Counted from the first letter of the stretch, positions 34,375-47,459 are shown. The stretch: DNA of 64,000 nt from Lunularia cruciata (GCA_948567375.1 OX419756.1:3787001-3851000), one strand, 5' to 3'. Notes: a model not told the origin generated them from the letters alone. A program made the numbers and translations.

Positions 34375-37290
34375 TTCAGACCTGTGTTTTCCAAATTTTA
34401 ATCAGAAAAGCTTTAGATATTAATGGTACAATCGTTAGGATGATGGCATGTAAGGACTTCATGAACGACAAATCTCCTGGTCAATTTATTCTTTTTTCGC
34501 CATCTCGGCGCTTCGTTGTAATAATAATATTACCATCCACATCAAGAGATGTACTACTACAACCGTAGTGGAAAACTGGCTACACCGAGCACCATACGGA
34601 GTCGGAGTTATGATGCAAGCGGTGTCCGCTTTAATTTGCTAGACATCCGGCAATCGAAACGTAAAATAAGAATTATCTAACTCTTGCATGTTTTGGCGAG
34701 AATACGCACACAAGTTAACGCATATCTTCTAGATACGGATTTCCATAATATATATGCGTAGATCACATACTTCACAAAGATTGAATGAACAAGACACTAG
34801 ATTCCTTTCGTCTGGTACCTGTGGCTGAAAGAAATCACTGCACTTTTTCCAATGAGAAGTACTTCATATTCGAAATGGATCTTCGAATCGTTGGTTCGAA
34901 GCTTTGTAGAATGAACGAGAGCGCTGTTTGATCTTCTCACCGGAAATAACAATTACGTTTAGAACAAAAAATGCAGCGAGGGACTTCTTGTACTTTGGCA
35001 TCTTTACGGCTAGCTTCTCGGTTTTACAACTTTAAGAGCCAGTAGTACAGAAGTTGATCCTGATATATTAAATCACCTTTCATAAGCTAATAGAAAGTCA
35101 TTGAGCTGGAAATTCTTCGTAGATTTGATGTTCTCCACGTCGGAGCTATCAGAGCCGCAAACGAGTGTGACTAACTTCCCAACTCCTAGATTTGCACATT
35201 CAGTCAAGCAAACACCCTGGAATTCAAGATCAGCTCTGCATATCGCATTTAGTAGTATCTAGCACAGGATCATGAGACTACCTGCTCTTTGAGATGTTCT
35301 CCTTTGACTGGAATCGAGAAGCTAATGTTAGCTTAAGGTGTGTATCTCCCGAGGTGCACTTACTTCTCTCCTTAATCCCCCAAACCAGTCACCCCAGTCT
35401 GGACGTCCGTGCTCTGCTTACTCGCAATTCACAGCAAATCAAACAACGCAAGGAAATGTTAAGTGAAGACGTTGAGATTGGCATCCCAGCTGAAATTTTG
35501 AAGGAAGTGAAGAGATGCATCTTGCTCCGTAAATATTTAAAGATCTAGATAGATTCTGCTTGCGATTGCAAGCTGTAGTTATCGGTTTTAAATTCGCGAC
35601 TGAATAAATACGGACGGATACTCACAAACAGATGTTGTGCAAACTAAAGCATGCTCACAGATTGACGATTAGATCAATTAACATCAGGATGTGATTCCGG
35701 CTCCCGCACGCAAGGTCGATCCGCGACCGATGAACCGTTGCCAGATCCCACCATGAGAGCACAGGAAGGGCAAGAATTGGGTGGAAAGAAAGTCGCAGGT
35801 CCGAGCCCGTAAGTGAATGTACTCGAGTACGTGCATGGGCAGAGGCCGTTTGGTCTTCCAATCCTAAAGGTCTCATATTTGACAACTTCTAGTACAGGAA
35901 AGTAGAATCCCGTAGAAGACTTGCTCTCCAGGCCGTGAACTGTGAATATACGCATATCTTCACCGTCACAATGATACGGGTTTTCAATAAAAGGGGAGGT
36001 TCAAGGAAAGGAAGTGACAAGCCAAGCCATGCCATGTATGCATGTCGAAATTTCCTCAGTACAGATCTCGGGAAGTGTAGACCAGGAATTCAACTTAAGA
36101 CAATAACCGAGAAGGCAACTGTACTGATCAACTTGGAGACTTTGGTACACACGTAGAGCAACCGAATTTCAAGTCTGCTGTACCTGAAGACGCGTTGGAT
36201 AAGATACGACGCACTCCGGCTAAATTTGCTTCGTTCTCAGTACAGATCTCGGAAAGTGTAAACCTCCTGGTTTACACTTTCAACTTAAGGGAATTCAACT
36301 TAAGGGAATAACCGAGAAGGCAACTGATCTGATCAACTTGAAGAGATTTTGATACACACGTAGAGCAAGTGAATCTCAAGTCAGGTGTGTTTGGACTACA
36401 TGAAGACCAGTGGGATAAGATAGAACGCACTCCGGCTAATCTACTTCGTTCTTTGGTGTAATAAATACTGACAGCTGCCAAAACTAGTATTAAATGTCAA
36501 TTTGGTATCCAATTTGAGAACGGAGAAGTCAAGATATGCTAGATCTATTCTCGTGTAATCTTGTCAATACGTCTAAAGATACTTTACAGAGTTTTCGTTG
36601 AAGAGTTTAAGTTATAGATTTCCACGATAGAAGTAGCAACTTAATCTCTCCGGTTTATCCATGTAGGAATCTGACGACTAACGACCTCACAGGCTCCATT
36701 TCGGAGAGCCTTGGGGCTAATCTGCTCACCTTCACTTCGTACTTTCTATCTGGCTAATCGGAAAGGTTCATGTCATACAGATTAGATAGACTCGAGTCGC
36801 ATCAAGAATCTGAAGGTCATTCGATAGACTCCTGCCACATGTAAGTAAAAGTGAACTACATGAATTAAGCCAGCACTCCTGGAAACTGCGTGTCATGCGA
36901 CCAGGTCGTTCGCTGCCGAACGAAAGTATACTCTAGAATTTTAGCAAACTGTAACACATTGCATACGATTCAGAAAAAGGTTTGCAGTTTGTTACTGACT
37001 CTAATGCCAATCATGGACGCTTAGAGTAAGATCTTCTTTGGCCTACAGAAACTACTGGTGACTGCAACGTTAACACCGTATTTCAGGGCTTGAGTATCTT
37101 TACAGGGATTGCGATCCCCTTATTATCCATCGAGAAATATAACTATTTCTGGACAACCTCTGGCAGAAGTTGCCAATTTTGGTCTTTCCAAGGCTGGGTC
37201 AGATTATGGATGAGCTTAATTCTCATGACACAGTCACCCATCCGGTCTAATTTTGACCACTTTCTACGTATACGCCTTTGGAAGTCTAGG
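34375..37290. other. Upstream region of the HNL gene, no confident gene
   Basis: This probably includes the former HNL promoter. A 93-codon minus-strand frame at 35674-35955 (GFYFPVLEVVKYETF, CPSCALMVGSGNG) starts at an ATG and might be a small or decayed gene, but it has no recognised domain. A short plus-strand frame at 35294-35548 has no support. The tandem duplication at 36056-36450 is listed separately. Confidence 0.35.
36056..36450. repeat. ~181-bp tandem duplication
   Basis: TCAGTACAGATCTCGG occurs at 36056 and again at 36237. Each is followed by the same order of matching text (CAACTTAAG, AATAACCGAGAAGGCAACTG, ACACACGTAGAGCAA, GCACTCCGGCTAA). The second unit has gained a small internal palindrome and a repeated CAACTTAAGGGAA. 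No frame is conserved through both. Confidence 0.8.
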
Positions 37291-37297
37291 AGGATCT

Positions 37298-37993
37298 TGT
37301 TAGGATGTGGAGCCTGATCCGTCCGAATGCTGAGATCTGCGGGCTCAGATATCCACAGGATGTATTGTCCAGGGCTGTCTCCCAATACAGGGCCGAGACA
37401 GGTGTCCCCAGTGAGTGTGTTTTCTTTGTGCAACTGTAGGAGGTAACCATGCTACCAGCAGAGTGAGTTATTGCGAGTTGAATATAGCGCGCCAAGAAAA
37501 AAAACAGTTGAATATAGGGCGCCCAGAAAAAAAACAGTGGAACTTTTGGTAACTTTGAATGGCATGAAGTTGGCTAGGTGAGGTCTGATTTTGAGAAGGG
37601 CATATCAAGATAAACACTGGAGCAGATTGGACAGGGAAAGAGTCAGGCAGGACCGAGCTTCCGAGTGATCTACGTAATCTACGTTGAGAGGGAGAAAAAA
37701 ATCCTAGATCTATGTTGTTTTGGATGTAAGAGCAAATGACTATGAACCACGGTCATTCTTGTGCACCTATTGATGTGGGTGAGTGCATCTTTCACCTTTC
37801 TCTTTTTTCTCCTGATATATTTTTCCTTCGTGCAGAAGGTTGATCTCAATAGTGCACCTATTGATGTGGGTGAGTGCATCTTTCACCTTTCTCTTTTTTC
37901 TCCCGATATATTTTTCCTTCGTGCAGAAGGTTGATCTCAATAGTTAAAAGATTGTTATAAGAGGAATAGATAAATCAGTAGAGATTCACAACA
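37298..37993 (+). mobile_element. 5' LTR of the Ty1/copia element
   Basis: It starts TGTTAGGATGTGGAGCCTGATCC and ends GATTCACAACA, and matches the 3' LTR at 42036-42691. It is longer than its partner mainly because of a 91-bp tandem duplication (37761-37851 and 37852-37942). A second small duplication lies at about 37475-37540 (AGTTGAATATAG units). The primer-binding site follows directly. Confidence 0.92.
37761..37942 (+). repeat. 91-bp tandem duplication in the 5' LTR
   Basis: GTGCACCTATTGATGTGGGTG at 37761 recurs at 37852. The two units look almost identical, differing by about one base (CTCCTGAT versus CTCCCGAT). The 3' LTR lacks the duplication, so it arose after insertion. Confidence 0.92.
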
Positions 37994-37995
37994 AC

Positions 37996-38010
37996 TGGGA
38001 TCGGAGCGAA
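37996..38010 (+). promoter_or_regulatory. Primer-binding site, initiator tRNA-Met type
   Basis: TGGGATCGGAGCG, two bases after the 5' LTR, resembles the usual copia site TGGTATCAGAGC, complementary to the 3' end of initiator methionine tRNA, with two changes in the first twelve bases. Confidence 0.75.
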
Positions 38011-38033
38011 GTTTGAAGGAAAGAGTGAGAGCA

Positions 38034-40285
38034 ATGGAAGGAGAGGAAGGAAAGGTCAAGACAGACAGATTAGATTGTAAAGATTTTGGTTTTTGGAAAA
38101 TGCAAATAGAGTACTACTTGTATCAAAAAAAGTTTCATGTACCTCTTGGAGGTGTGAAACTAGAACTCATGTTATAGGAAGATTGGGATTTGATGGATAG
38201 ACAAGCTTTGGGAGTTATCCACCCGACACTAGCTAGAAATGTAGTGTTCAATATTCTAGAGGAGAAGACTATTGCAGGTCTATTGAAAGCTTTGTCTAAC
38301 ATGTATGAAAAACCATAAGCTTCCAACAAGGTGTACTTGATGCGTCTTCTTTTCAACCTAAAGATGAATGAAGGTCACTCTATCAAAAATCATATCAATG
38401 AGTTCAACTTGATCATGAGCAAATTAAGTACCGTGAAATCAGTTTTGAGGATGAAGTGCATGATTTAATTATCCTATCCTCTTCATTTGAAAGCTAGTGT
38501 GCAATAGTGACAGCAGTAAGCAATTCTTGTGGGTCAAACAAATTGAGGTTTGACGAGATCCAAAATCTGATACTCAGTGAAGATATTAGAAGGAAAGAGT
38601 AGGGCATAAACTCTGGATTGGCCTTAAATACTCTTGAAAATAGAGGAATAATTATGCAACATAGTAACAATCAAAGTAGATCCAAGTCCAAGACGAAAGG
38701 CGATGGATGTTGGCATTGTGGTAAGAAGGTGCACACAAGAAAGAATTGTTGGCTCATAAAGAAGAATCCAAGCAAGCGGTAGAATGAGGACTCAAAGAAT
38801 GAAACTATAGAGGAAGTCAATAATATTTTGTTCCTTAGTGCAAATATTCCTATATAGTCATAGATTCTTGATTAAGGAGCTTCTTTTCACTCTACCTCAC
38901 GAAAGGAGTGTATGTTGAATGACATCACTAGTGATTTTGGAAAAGTTTTTCTTGCAGATAATGAGCCTTTGGATACTGTGAGGAGAGGTGGTAAGCACCA
39001 CCATATTGAAATGCCAGATCAATATGTGTGGAAACTAAAGAATGTTAGGCATGTTCCAAGCTTGAAGAGGAATCTAATCCCAATTGTGCAACTTGACAAT
39101 GAAGGGTATGTCACGACCTTTGTAGGTGGTTCATGGAAAATCACCAAAGGCGTTATGGTGGTTGCACGGGTGAACAAGCTGGGGACTCTCTATATGACCA
39201 ACAACAACAAGGACACGGTGGCACTTGCAGACATAATATCAAACGGTAATCTCTAGCATTGCAGGCTCAAGCTTATGAGTGAAAAAGGCATGAAGGTGAT
39301 GATGAAGAAGGACAAGCTACCAAATGAAAACCTTTGATGTAGGTTTTTGTGAAGATTGCATATTTGGGAAACAGCAAAAGGTTAGTTTCTTGAAGGGTTG
39401 AAGAGCACCTAGGACAGCAAAGCTAGAGCTTGTACACACAGATGTGTGGGGTCTTTCTCCATTTGCATCTCTTGGGTTTTACATCACCTTCATAGATGAC
39501 TCAACAAGAAGGTTTGGGTATATTTCTTGAAACAAAAATCAAAGGTCTTTTCCATTTTCAAGAAGTGGAAAAGCTTGGTAAAAAATGAGTCTGGTGCAAA
39601 GCTAAAGCAACTAAGATCTGAAAATGATGGTGAGTATGATAGTAGTGAATTCAAGGAATTTTGTGCACTACATAGAATTAGAATGGAGAAGACCTAACCA
39701 AGCACATCAGGAGTGGTTGAGTGCATGAATTGAACTTTGAATGAAAGAGCTAATAGCGTGAGGGTCCATGTTGGTCTGCCCAAGGTGTTTTGGGCTGAAG
39801 CAATCAACATTGCAACATAATTGATCAATAGGGATCCATCAGCTCCCTTAGACCATAAGTTGCCCAAAGAGGATAGAAAAATAGATAATTTTGTCACACT
39901 TGAGAGTCTTTGGGTGTGTCTCTTACGTGCATGTCAATACATAAAAAAGAGATAAGGTAGATACAAAGTCTATGAAGTGAGTCTTTATTGGATATGGTGC
40001 AGATGGATTTGGGTACAAGTTGTAGGATGTAGTGAGCAAGAAAATTATCAAAAGCAAAGATGTGATATTCAATGAGTGTCTTCTTTACAAGGATAGAAAC
40101 ACTCTAGAATTTGATAGTGTAGATGAGCAAAGCAAAGAAAACAATCAAGTTGAGCTGCTAGAGATAAGATAAGAAGATGTTATCATAAGGGAAACCTTGA
40201 AAGGTCAAAAACTATTTTGCCACAACCTCAACCATGTGCACCGTAGTTGAGGAGATCTACAAGAATCACAAGACCACCATCAAGG

Positions 40286-40333
<48 letters not shown>

Positions 40334-42030
40334 CTCTCTCTACATTACATGTTGTTCACAGATGGAGGTGAACCTGAATGTTATGAAGAAGCCATACAAA
40401 GTGAAGACTCAAATTTTGAGCTTTCCATGAAGGACTAGATGAGGTCCTTGGATAAAAATCAAAATTGGGAGCTCAGCTTACTATTAGAGTGCAAGAAGGC
40501 ATTACATAACAAATGGGTCTACAAGGTAAAAGAGGAACACAACTGTAGCAAAAGGTACAACGTAAGGTTAGTTGTGAGAGGATTCAAGCAAAAAGAAGGG
40601 ATTGATTACATTAAGATTTTTTTTTGGTGGTCAACCACTCAACAATTAGGGTGGTTCTCAGTATAGTGGCGGCATAGGACTTGTATTTGGAGTAGATGGA
40701 TATCACTACTAATTTTCTATATGGTGAGATTTATGAGGACATCTATATGGAACAATATGTTGGCTTTGTAGTCCCCGACAAGGAGAGCTTGGTATGCAAG
40801 TTGCAAAAAATCCTATATGGTCTAAAACAAGCACCAAGATTATGGTACAAAAGAATTTGACAGGTTTATGATCAATAATGGATCCATAATATGTCAAGAG
40901 GTTCCTTTATATTATCTCAAGACTATTGATAATAGTTTTATCATCTTACTTATGTATGTTGATGGCATGCTGGTAGTTGGACCTAACGTACTAGAGGTTG
41001 AGAGATGAAAGAAAGAATTATCAAGAGAGTTTGCAATGAAAGACATGGGTGCAGCAAAGCAAACACTTGGGTTGAAGATTGAAAGGAATTGGGTGGTTGG
41101 AACATTGAAGCTCTCTCAAGGTAGCTACAATGCAAAGGTGTTGGAAAGGTTCAACATGACATATGGAAGTAATGTGAAGACACCTTTGGCAAGTCACTTT
41201 AACTTATCAAAGGAGCAGTTACCCAAGGATGATGAAGAGTTGAAGGATATGTCAAAGGTATTGTATGCCTTAGTTGTAGGCAACCTAATGTATGCAATCA
41301 CATGTACTAGACCAAATATTGCACATGAAGTGTGAGTTGTGAGTAGGTTCATGGCCAATCTGGGAAGATAACACTGGGAGACTGTCAAATGGATTTTTAG
41401 ATATATGAAAGGTACAAAAGATATAGGTTTGTGTCATAACAAAGGCAAGCATACACTACAAGGTTCTGTGGATGCCAACCTTGGAGGTGATATGGATACA
41501 AGAAGAAGCACCACAGCGTATGTTGATCCCATAGGTGGGACAACAATGATTTGGTTCTCACCATTTGCAAAAAGTTGTTGCTTTGTCCACAACTAAGGTA
41601 TAATATGTTGCAATTACAAAAGCTAGTAAGAAGATGATTTTGTTACAAAACCTTCTAAAGAGCTAGGCAGAGAGCAAAATTATATTGTTTTATTTTTGTA
41701 CAGTCAAAGTGCCATTCACTTAGTAAGGAATACCATGTTCCATGCTAGAACAAAATACATACAGTTGAGATATCATTTCATCCAAGAGTTTACATTTACA
41801 GAAGATGGCAATTTGTCACTTGAAAAGATTCAAGGTGCCAAGAACTCTGTTGATATATTGAAAATATTGTCTCTTCTGAGAAGGAACAATCTTTGTTAAG
41901 GCTATGTATGCCATCAATTTGCCTCCAACAATTAGATAGTAAGGCTGCACGAAGTATGTAGATCAAACATTGGATTTTTATTATCTTTTTTGAAAGATGT
42001 ATAGTCAAGAAATATAAGTCTCCAAGTGGG
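38034..42030 (+). pseudogene. Ty1/copia gag-pol polyprotein, inactivated
   Basis: A retrotransposon polyprotein in the copia order. Gag starts at ATG 38034 (DRLDCKDFGFWKMQIEYYL) and has a CCHC knuckle at 38708-38749 (CWHCGKKVHTRKNC). The protease active site has a stop: Asp, TAA at 38873, Gly-Ala instead of D[ST]GA. Next come a pre-integrase HHCC region (FCEDCIFGKQQK, about 39350) and the integrase core (HTDVWGLSPFAS, FIDDSTRRFWVYF, about 39430-39700). Reverse transcriptase includes NKWVYKVKEEH, RLVVRGFKQKEGIDY, LYGLKQAPRLWY and MYVDGMLVVG. That last motif has the catalytic YVDD changed to YVDG. RNase H-like text ends it (GSVDANLGGDMDTRRSTTAY). There are at least a dozen stops or frameshifts. 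Confidence 0.92.
40289..40340 (+). repeat. (CT)n microsatellite inside copia pol
   Basis: About 50 bp of CT repeats with one short T run, located between the integrase and reverse transcriptase regions where copia elements have a variable linker. It is a post-insertion expansion. Confidence 0.95.
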
Positions 42031-42035
42031 AGAGT
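42018..42035 (+). promoter_or_regulatory. Polypurine tract of the copia element
   Basis: AAGTGGGAGAGT lies immediately before the 3' LTR start at 42036. This is the usual purine-rich plus-strand priming site of copia elements. Confidence 0.8.
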
Positions 42036-42691
42036 TGTTAGGATGTGGAGCCTGATCCATCTGATTTATCCCATCTATGATGCTGAGATCAGTGGCTCAG
42101 GTCATCCCCGGTGATATATTATCACGGTCTGATATAGGTGTTTAACAATCCAAGATATAGGGGTGACATTGTGAGTGTGTTTTCTTGTTCTTTTTTGTGC
42201 AACTTTAGGAGGTATAACCTGCAGAGTGAGTTTTGGCGAGTTGAATATAGGTTTGCCTATGAAAAAGGAGCAGCTGAACTTTTGATAACTTTGATTTGCA
42301 TGAAGTTGGTTATGCGAGGTCTGATTTTGTTCAGATGAGCAAGAGATAATGAGGAGAAGGGGCGGATCAAGATAAATACATGAACAGATTGAACATGGAA
42401 AGAGTTGGTCTCTCTGTCCCGAGTGATCTCTATAAGTTGTATCGAGAGGGAATGAAAATCCTGGATCAATGAGGGAATAAAAATACTCGATCAGTGAGGG
42501 AATAAAAATCACTGGATATGTGTTACTTGTGGATGTAAGAGCAAATGACTCTCAACCTCGTTAATTCTTGTGCGTGTGAGTATATTTTTCTCTCCCGATA
42601 TGTTTTTCCTTCATGCGCAAGGTTGATCTCAATAGTTAAAAGACTTGTCATAAGAGGAACTGATAAATCAAATCAGTAGAGATTCACTACA
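42036..42691 (+). mobile_element. 3' LTR of the Ty1/copia element
   Basis: 656 bp from TGTTAGGATGTGG to GATTCACTACA. It is clearly diverged from the 5' LTR by point changes and indels, so the insertion is not recent. The flanking pentamers GATCT (37293-37297) and AATCT (42692-42696) agree at four of five positions, marking the target duplication. Confidence 0.92.
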
Positions 42692-42699
42692 AATCTCTC

Positions 42700-45600
42700 T
42701 ATCGCACGAATTTGTATACATCTTATCATTGATGTTCTCTGTTTTTGTCTTTTGAGATTTTCCTGTTCGTGGGCTCCGCTTCTTTTAACTCTCGTATTCT
42801 GAAGTTTGTTGCGGTTTTCACCTCCATGGTATACTTTCTGCTGGTGCTTTCTTTCTATTACTCTTTGGGAGGCAAGACCATCGAGAAGTGCTAAGGAAGT
42901 GTGATTTAGTGGTGGGACATGGACCTTCAATGAAGAACCTAACCTCTTTGCACATGCTTTGGGATCCATTACTGTTTCTATTCAGACGATCTGCGCAGTT
43001 CGTCGTTATAGGATTCTTCTTATTCCTGGAATTTGAGGTAAATTTCTTGCCTACTTTTCAACTCTGCAGCTATTGCTCAGTGGAACGCAATTGAGAAGCG
43101 AAGACTTTGGAGCCCAACTTGGGACTCAAAACCATGGAAAGAGTAGTAGCATTGGCAAAACACTACCTCGCTTAGGTGCGAACACTTAGACAAAACACTA
43201 GGTGTTCGTGCAAAACTGGGACTAACGCAACTCATCAAATCAACAAGCGGGTACCGCTAAATCATTGGCCCATTTAGAGTACCGGTTAGTTCGAAGTGCC
43301 AAATATGGGGTACTGTTCAGTACATTTATACTCCACATTGTATGCTTCGAGGAACACTTCACTGCATTCATCTTGACTGCCAGAAACACGAGAGAACAAT
43401 AAACTCTCGATGCAAGTGGACGTACCGTAGCTAGTTGTAGCAAGGATGGCACGATCAGGCGCTACAGAAGAGAAAGCATGGTGGTCAAATCTGAGGCAGG
43501 GGAGTGGCGGAAGTGGAACGTGATACAAGCAGACGATCATAGACGGAAGAATGCAGGAATGAAAAAAGAAGATTATTGTTGCAACGCGGATGTTTTCTGA
43601 GGGACAAGGAATTCGGGACCAATGTGCGAGAAGTCAGTCATGCAGGCAGTGGACTATGTTAAAAGAGCTTCTTTTCCCAATGAAGATGGACGTCTGGACG
43701 GGTGCAGTCTGTAGACCCAATTGTTTTTACTAGAGGAACGAAAGTGTAGTGGTTTGGATACTGCCTGTTGAACATTTTCACGACAGTGCACGGATTTGAA
43801 TTGTCTATACAGCTCGATGATGATTTCTGGAAGTAGTGTGGAGAGCAGCAGTATTGTAGTTTTTGACCTGATGTGATGGGGATGAGGCTTGAGGAGAAGA
43901 ATTAACTGTATAATCCCCCGAATTGAAATTTTTGACTCTGTAAGTTCCGGGATTCGGATCGGATGAGACATCTTCCATCGGAGTCTTTTGTATCTGTTGT
44001 CAACTATGTGATTTGTCAGCACATGTCGTGTTGAGTTGTGAATTGGAGAGTTGGATTTGATGAACAATTGTATCATTTCTGTGTGTACAGCGAACACAAT
44101 GAGGAGGTTTGCTCTGTCGTAGCTGAGGCGAAAATTGATTGAGGTGTGATGAGATTGAGCCCATGCTTGTGGCAGCTCCAAACCAGTTGACTACTGCTCG
44201 GTGTGTCTCAACTACTTCTCGTTTCCAGGTGTGTATTCAGTTACAACGATCTCCCTCTCCCTAATTCAAACTTTGAGATCAAATATGCCGTCAAGATCAG
44301 TTAGTGATTCTTATTTTTCGTCCGATGATAGTAGGACTCATTGAACGCGCAAAATTGATTGAAGTAGCTCACGGGATCCACTAAGACACCTTGTAAATTC
44401 TGCAGGTTATTCTACTTGATCATGCCCGCTGCTGAACCAAAAACAAGACTTCACGATGGTGCTACAGTAGTTAAGTTGATGATTACAGATCTTACGTTTG
44501 TGTAAAATTTTCTTTTTGGGTTCGAAAAATGTCCTGATGCTTGTATCGTTCGTTTGTTTGCATCCAGCGTACAAGCCATATGTGCAAAGTTCTTCCGGCT
44601 ACCGGAATTTCACAGCTCGAATTATGCAAATCAATATGGTCTGGAGGAGCCGCAGCAACATAGAGCGTCGGAAGTTGAGAGTGCGAAGAATCTGCTTCCT
44701 CCCGCACAAGGACAGAGGGCTTCTTGTCCCAGGTGCAGGATGGGCTGCTTGTCGGCTCATGAAGAATTTGAACAACAATTTCAAAGATATCGTGTGCATT
44801 TCCACGCGGAATCATATGGTGTTTACTCTTGTTAGCATCAACTTGTGTCCGGCACGCTGGGAATTGCACTCAGTAACTGAGCCGTGCGAACAATTCAGCC
44901 TGCTACAGCCACGGAGAAAGATTCCTTCTTTTCGGCAAATTGCATACAGACAGATGCGGAGTCCAGGATTGGCCATTTGCCTGCAGTGTAAATCGGATAA
45001 ACTTGTCTCTGTTTACAGCGGGTTTGTAAAGCGGCAGGGAGACATGAGGCTTTATGTGAAAGCAGCTGGAGAATTGGCGGTAGCGTACGATAAGCGGATC
45101 AGCGCAACCTTGTGATGCGCGGATGCCGGTGCGCGGTTGTTCGCCAGTGTACCTGAAAGATATCCTAGAGTTGTTTGGTCTATGTTATAATGGACAAATG
45201 ACCTCAAGTAAAACATTCAATATATATAAAAGAGAGGACATCTAAACCATCACTGCCCAGGGCCCAACTTAAAATTTCTCTAAAAGGTTATAACGAAACG
45301 AGCTTATAAACTTCAAAGTTCTTAATACATAATAATGGAAAGATATCTAAAGCATCATCGATTTGCCAAAAGGTTTCATTTAAAGTGGTCCTTTTATTAT
45401 GTCTAATTCAGGTCACTTTAGTTATTACTGTTTGGAACATGCAAACTTTAATTATTTCCAGTTGCATTTGGATTTGTGGAACTTGATTAGATGGAAAAGA
45501 CTCAACAAGTTTAATCGGGCTTGGGCATTGGGAAAGGCCCGGTAACAATGATCATCCATATGGAGACTACTATTATAATAGAGTAGTTACCTATTTACAA

Positions 45601-47050
45601 ATTATTGGTGCTAGATTTTGGCCTTGAGATATGTTTTCTATTTTTCATCTTATTTGTTGCAAAATGTATTTTTCAGAGAAATTACAGTATTTTGTCAAAA
45701 GCTTTAAATCTAAATCGTCTCCATTTTAGAATTTTATCGAGTTATCAATTTAAAACTTAACAATCTCAAGAATCTCCATTCTAGAATCATGCTTTTGAGT
45801 TATTAGTTTGATACTTGTTTGATTAGATTTATTCATGAGTTCTAACTTTTAGCCTTGTTTTCTGTTAAATTTTATTTTTTAATTATTTATTTATTTTTTA
45901 ATTAAATCTTAGCTTTATGTTCCAAGTGTTGGTATTCCTATTAACTGAAGAACCGTTTTGTCACAAAAAATTTTTGCAAGTTTTCATTTATAGTAATAAA
46001 TGCAATTTTGCAACCTAGAGTTAGTATAATAGTGCGGTGTGCCTAGGTCAAGCTTATTTTGGATTTTTAATTTGAAATTTTTTTAGATCATAATAGATAA
46101 ATATTTCAGATATTTTTAAACCTTTGAATTATGTTAATCGTTATAAAAATAATCTAGATGGCAGAGGTGACTTATGAAGTTGATAAGTATATAGTTTTTT
46201 TTATTCTAATGTGAGAATAGATGTGGCAAATGGCTTCCTTGGCCTAGATACCAAGAAATTTCTTCCTCTTCTTTTAGAGGGAAGAGAAATATGGTGAAGT
46301 GTGATTCTAAAGTATTTCGTCGCACTATTGAACATTAAGGAATGCAGCTAAAGTCAAGATCTTGCCTTGAAATCTTCACCATGGAGCAAAATAGTAGCCA
46401 TTGTTTCAAGTGTATAATATTCTTTTGTGTAGTTTAGATCTGGTCTAAATTTAAATAAAAAAATTAATAACATTAAATTCTGGAAATTTCTCAATCATTA
46501 CTAAGATAATTTAGATGGTTGATATAACTTTGTTATTCGTTAAATGTTACTCATTAGTTATTGGTTATACTTTGAAAATACATTGTGACAAATGGTTTAC
46601 TCCCCTTCGACACACAATATAACTATAGACCCTGATTCTAGGATCCCGCATTGTAACTCTTGAACATCAAGGAATATAAGCTAACTCAAAATCTTGACGG
46701 ACTTGACGATAGTTATTAATCTTGACGGTCTTGACGATAATTATTAACAAGTGACTCTTCTATCTAGAAAAGACTAGCATGACGTAAATTAACATGGACC
46801 TATCCATTATATTTACTTTATGCATCCGATGAGCTTTCAAACAAGGAGGTTCGGATGCACATCGAAAGTATTGAATGCATTGGAAAGTAACACTGTCAAG
46901 AGCTCTTTGAGGTAAATGAGATCATAAAGAATTGAAACGCTCTACTCCCAACGATGTCCTATTGTTTCCATAGATGGCTGGCATAGCAAAAGAACTAGCG
47001 CAGATTTGAAGGAGATCCAGGAATTGGATGCGAAAGAACACTCAAGTAAA
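42700..47050. other. Interval with no confident gene
   Basis: 42.7-45.2 kb has gene-like composition, but I could not build an exon chain. A plus-strand 205-codon frame at 44498-45115 ends in a plausible tail (CLQCKSDKLVSVYSGF, RLYVKAAGELAVAYDKR). A second plus frame at 44554-44835 has CPRCRMGC and FEQQFQRYRVHFH. The two overlap in different frames, and neither has a known domain. 45.2-47.0 kb is AT-rich with nothing visible. Confidence 0.4.
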
Positions 47051-47109
47051 ATTTCAAGACATCGACTCTCATAGCGTTTGAGCTTACAGCTTATCTTGGA
47101 ATTGCTTGG

Positions 47110-47430
47110 AGTTTCTACAAAGTTGCAAAGTATGCATTTGTTCGGCAGTGTGTATAACTTCTGCAGTTGGTGCAGAGGCTCAGCTCCATTTTACCTCAAT
47201 GTCTATGTTTTTCCCTTGTACGCGCTTGATGGCGTGTTGTCATCTTCTTGTTGTCCTACCCGGTCGCCTCTTCGACTTCAGCAGTTGCCCGTGAGACATT
47301 CAGACTCTACGGACTCCATCCCAATAGAGTCTGCAGGTCGGTATAGTAGAGGATCGTGAACTGCCTCAATTTCAATTGCTTGAGTTCCTCGAGTGGAGCC
47401 TCCAGGTTCGGGACGTCAAGGCTGAATAAG
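47110..47430 (-). pseudogene. Isolated LRR fragment related to the HNL array
   Basis: The minus strand reads VPNLEAPLEELKQLKLRQF and then TDLQTLLGWSP before a stop, followed by a third unit in another frame. The plus-strand phrase GTATAACTTCTGCAGTTG matches GTATAACTTCTGCAATTG in the main array at about 26090 and 29964. No hydrolase or NB-ARC sequence adjoins it, so it is a detached LRR remnant of the same family. Confidence 0.7.
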
Positions 47431-47459
47431 GTAAGTGATGATAAGAAGATCATAGAAGA

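Noticed and set aside
35674-35955. 93-codon minus-strand frame as a confident gene
   Set aside because: It has plausible text, but no recognised domain, no conserved start context and no neighbouring exon.
43654-44181. 175-codon minus-strand open frame
   Set aside because: The composition (Ile, Leu, Ser, His) and lack of motifs suggest an unconstrained frame.
44498-45115. 205-codon plus-strand open frame
   Set aside because: It overlaps equally protein-like text in another frame, has no known domain and no splice partners. It is kept only as a note in the interval entry.
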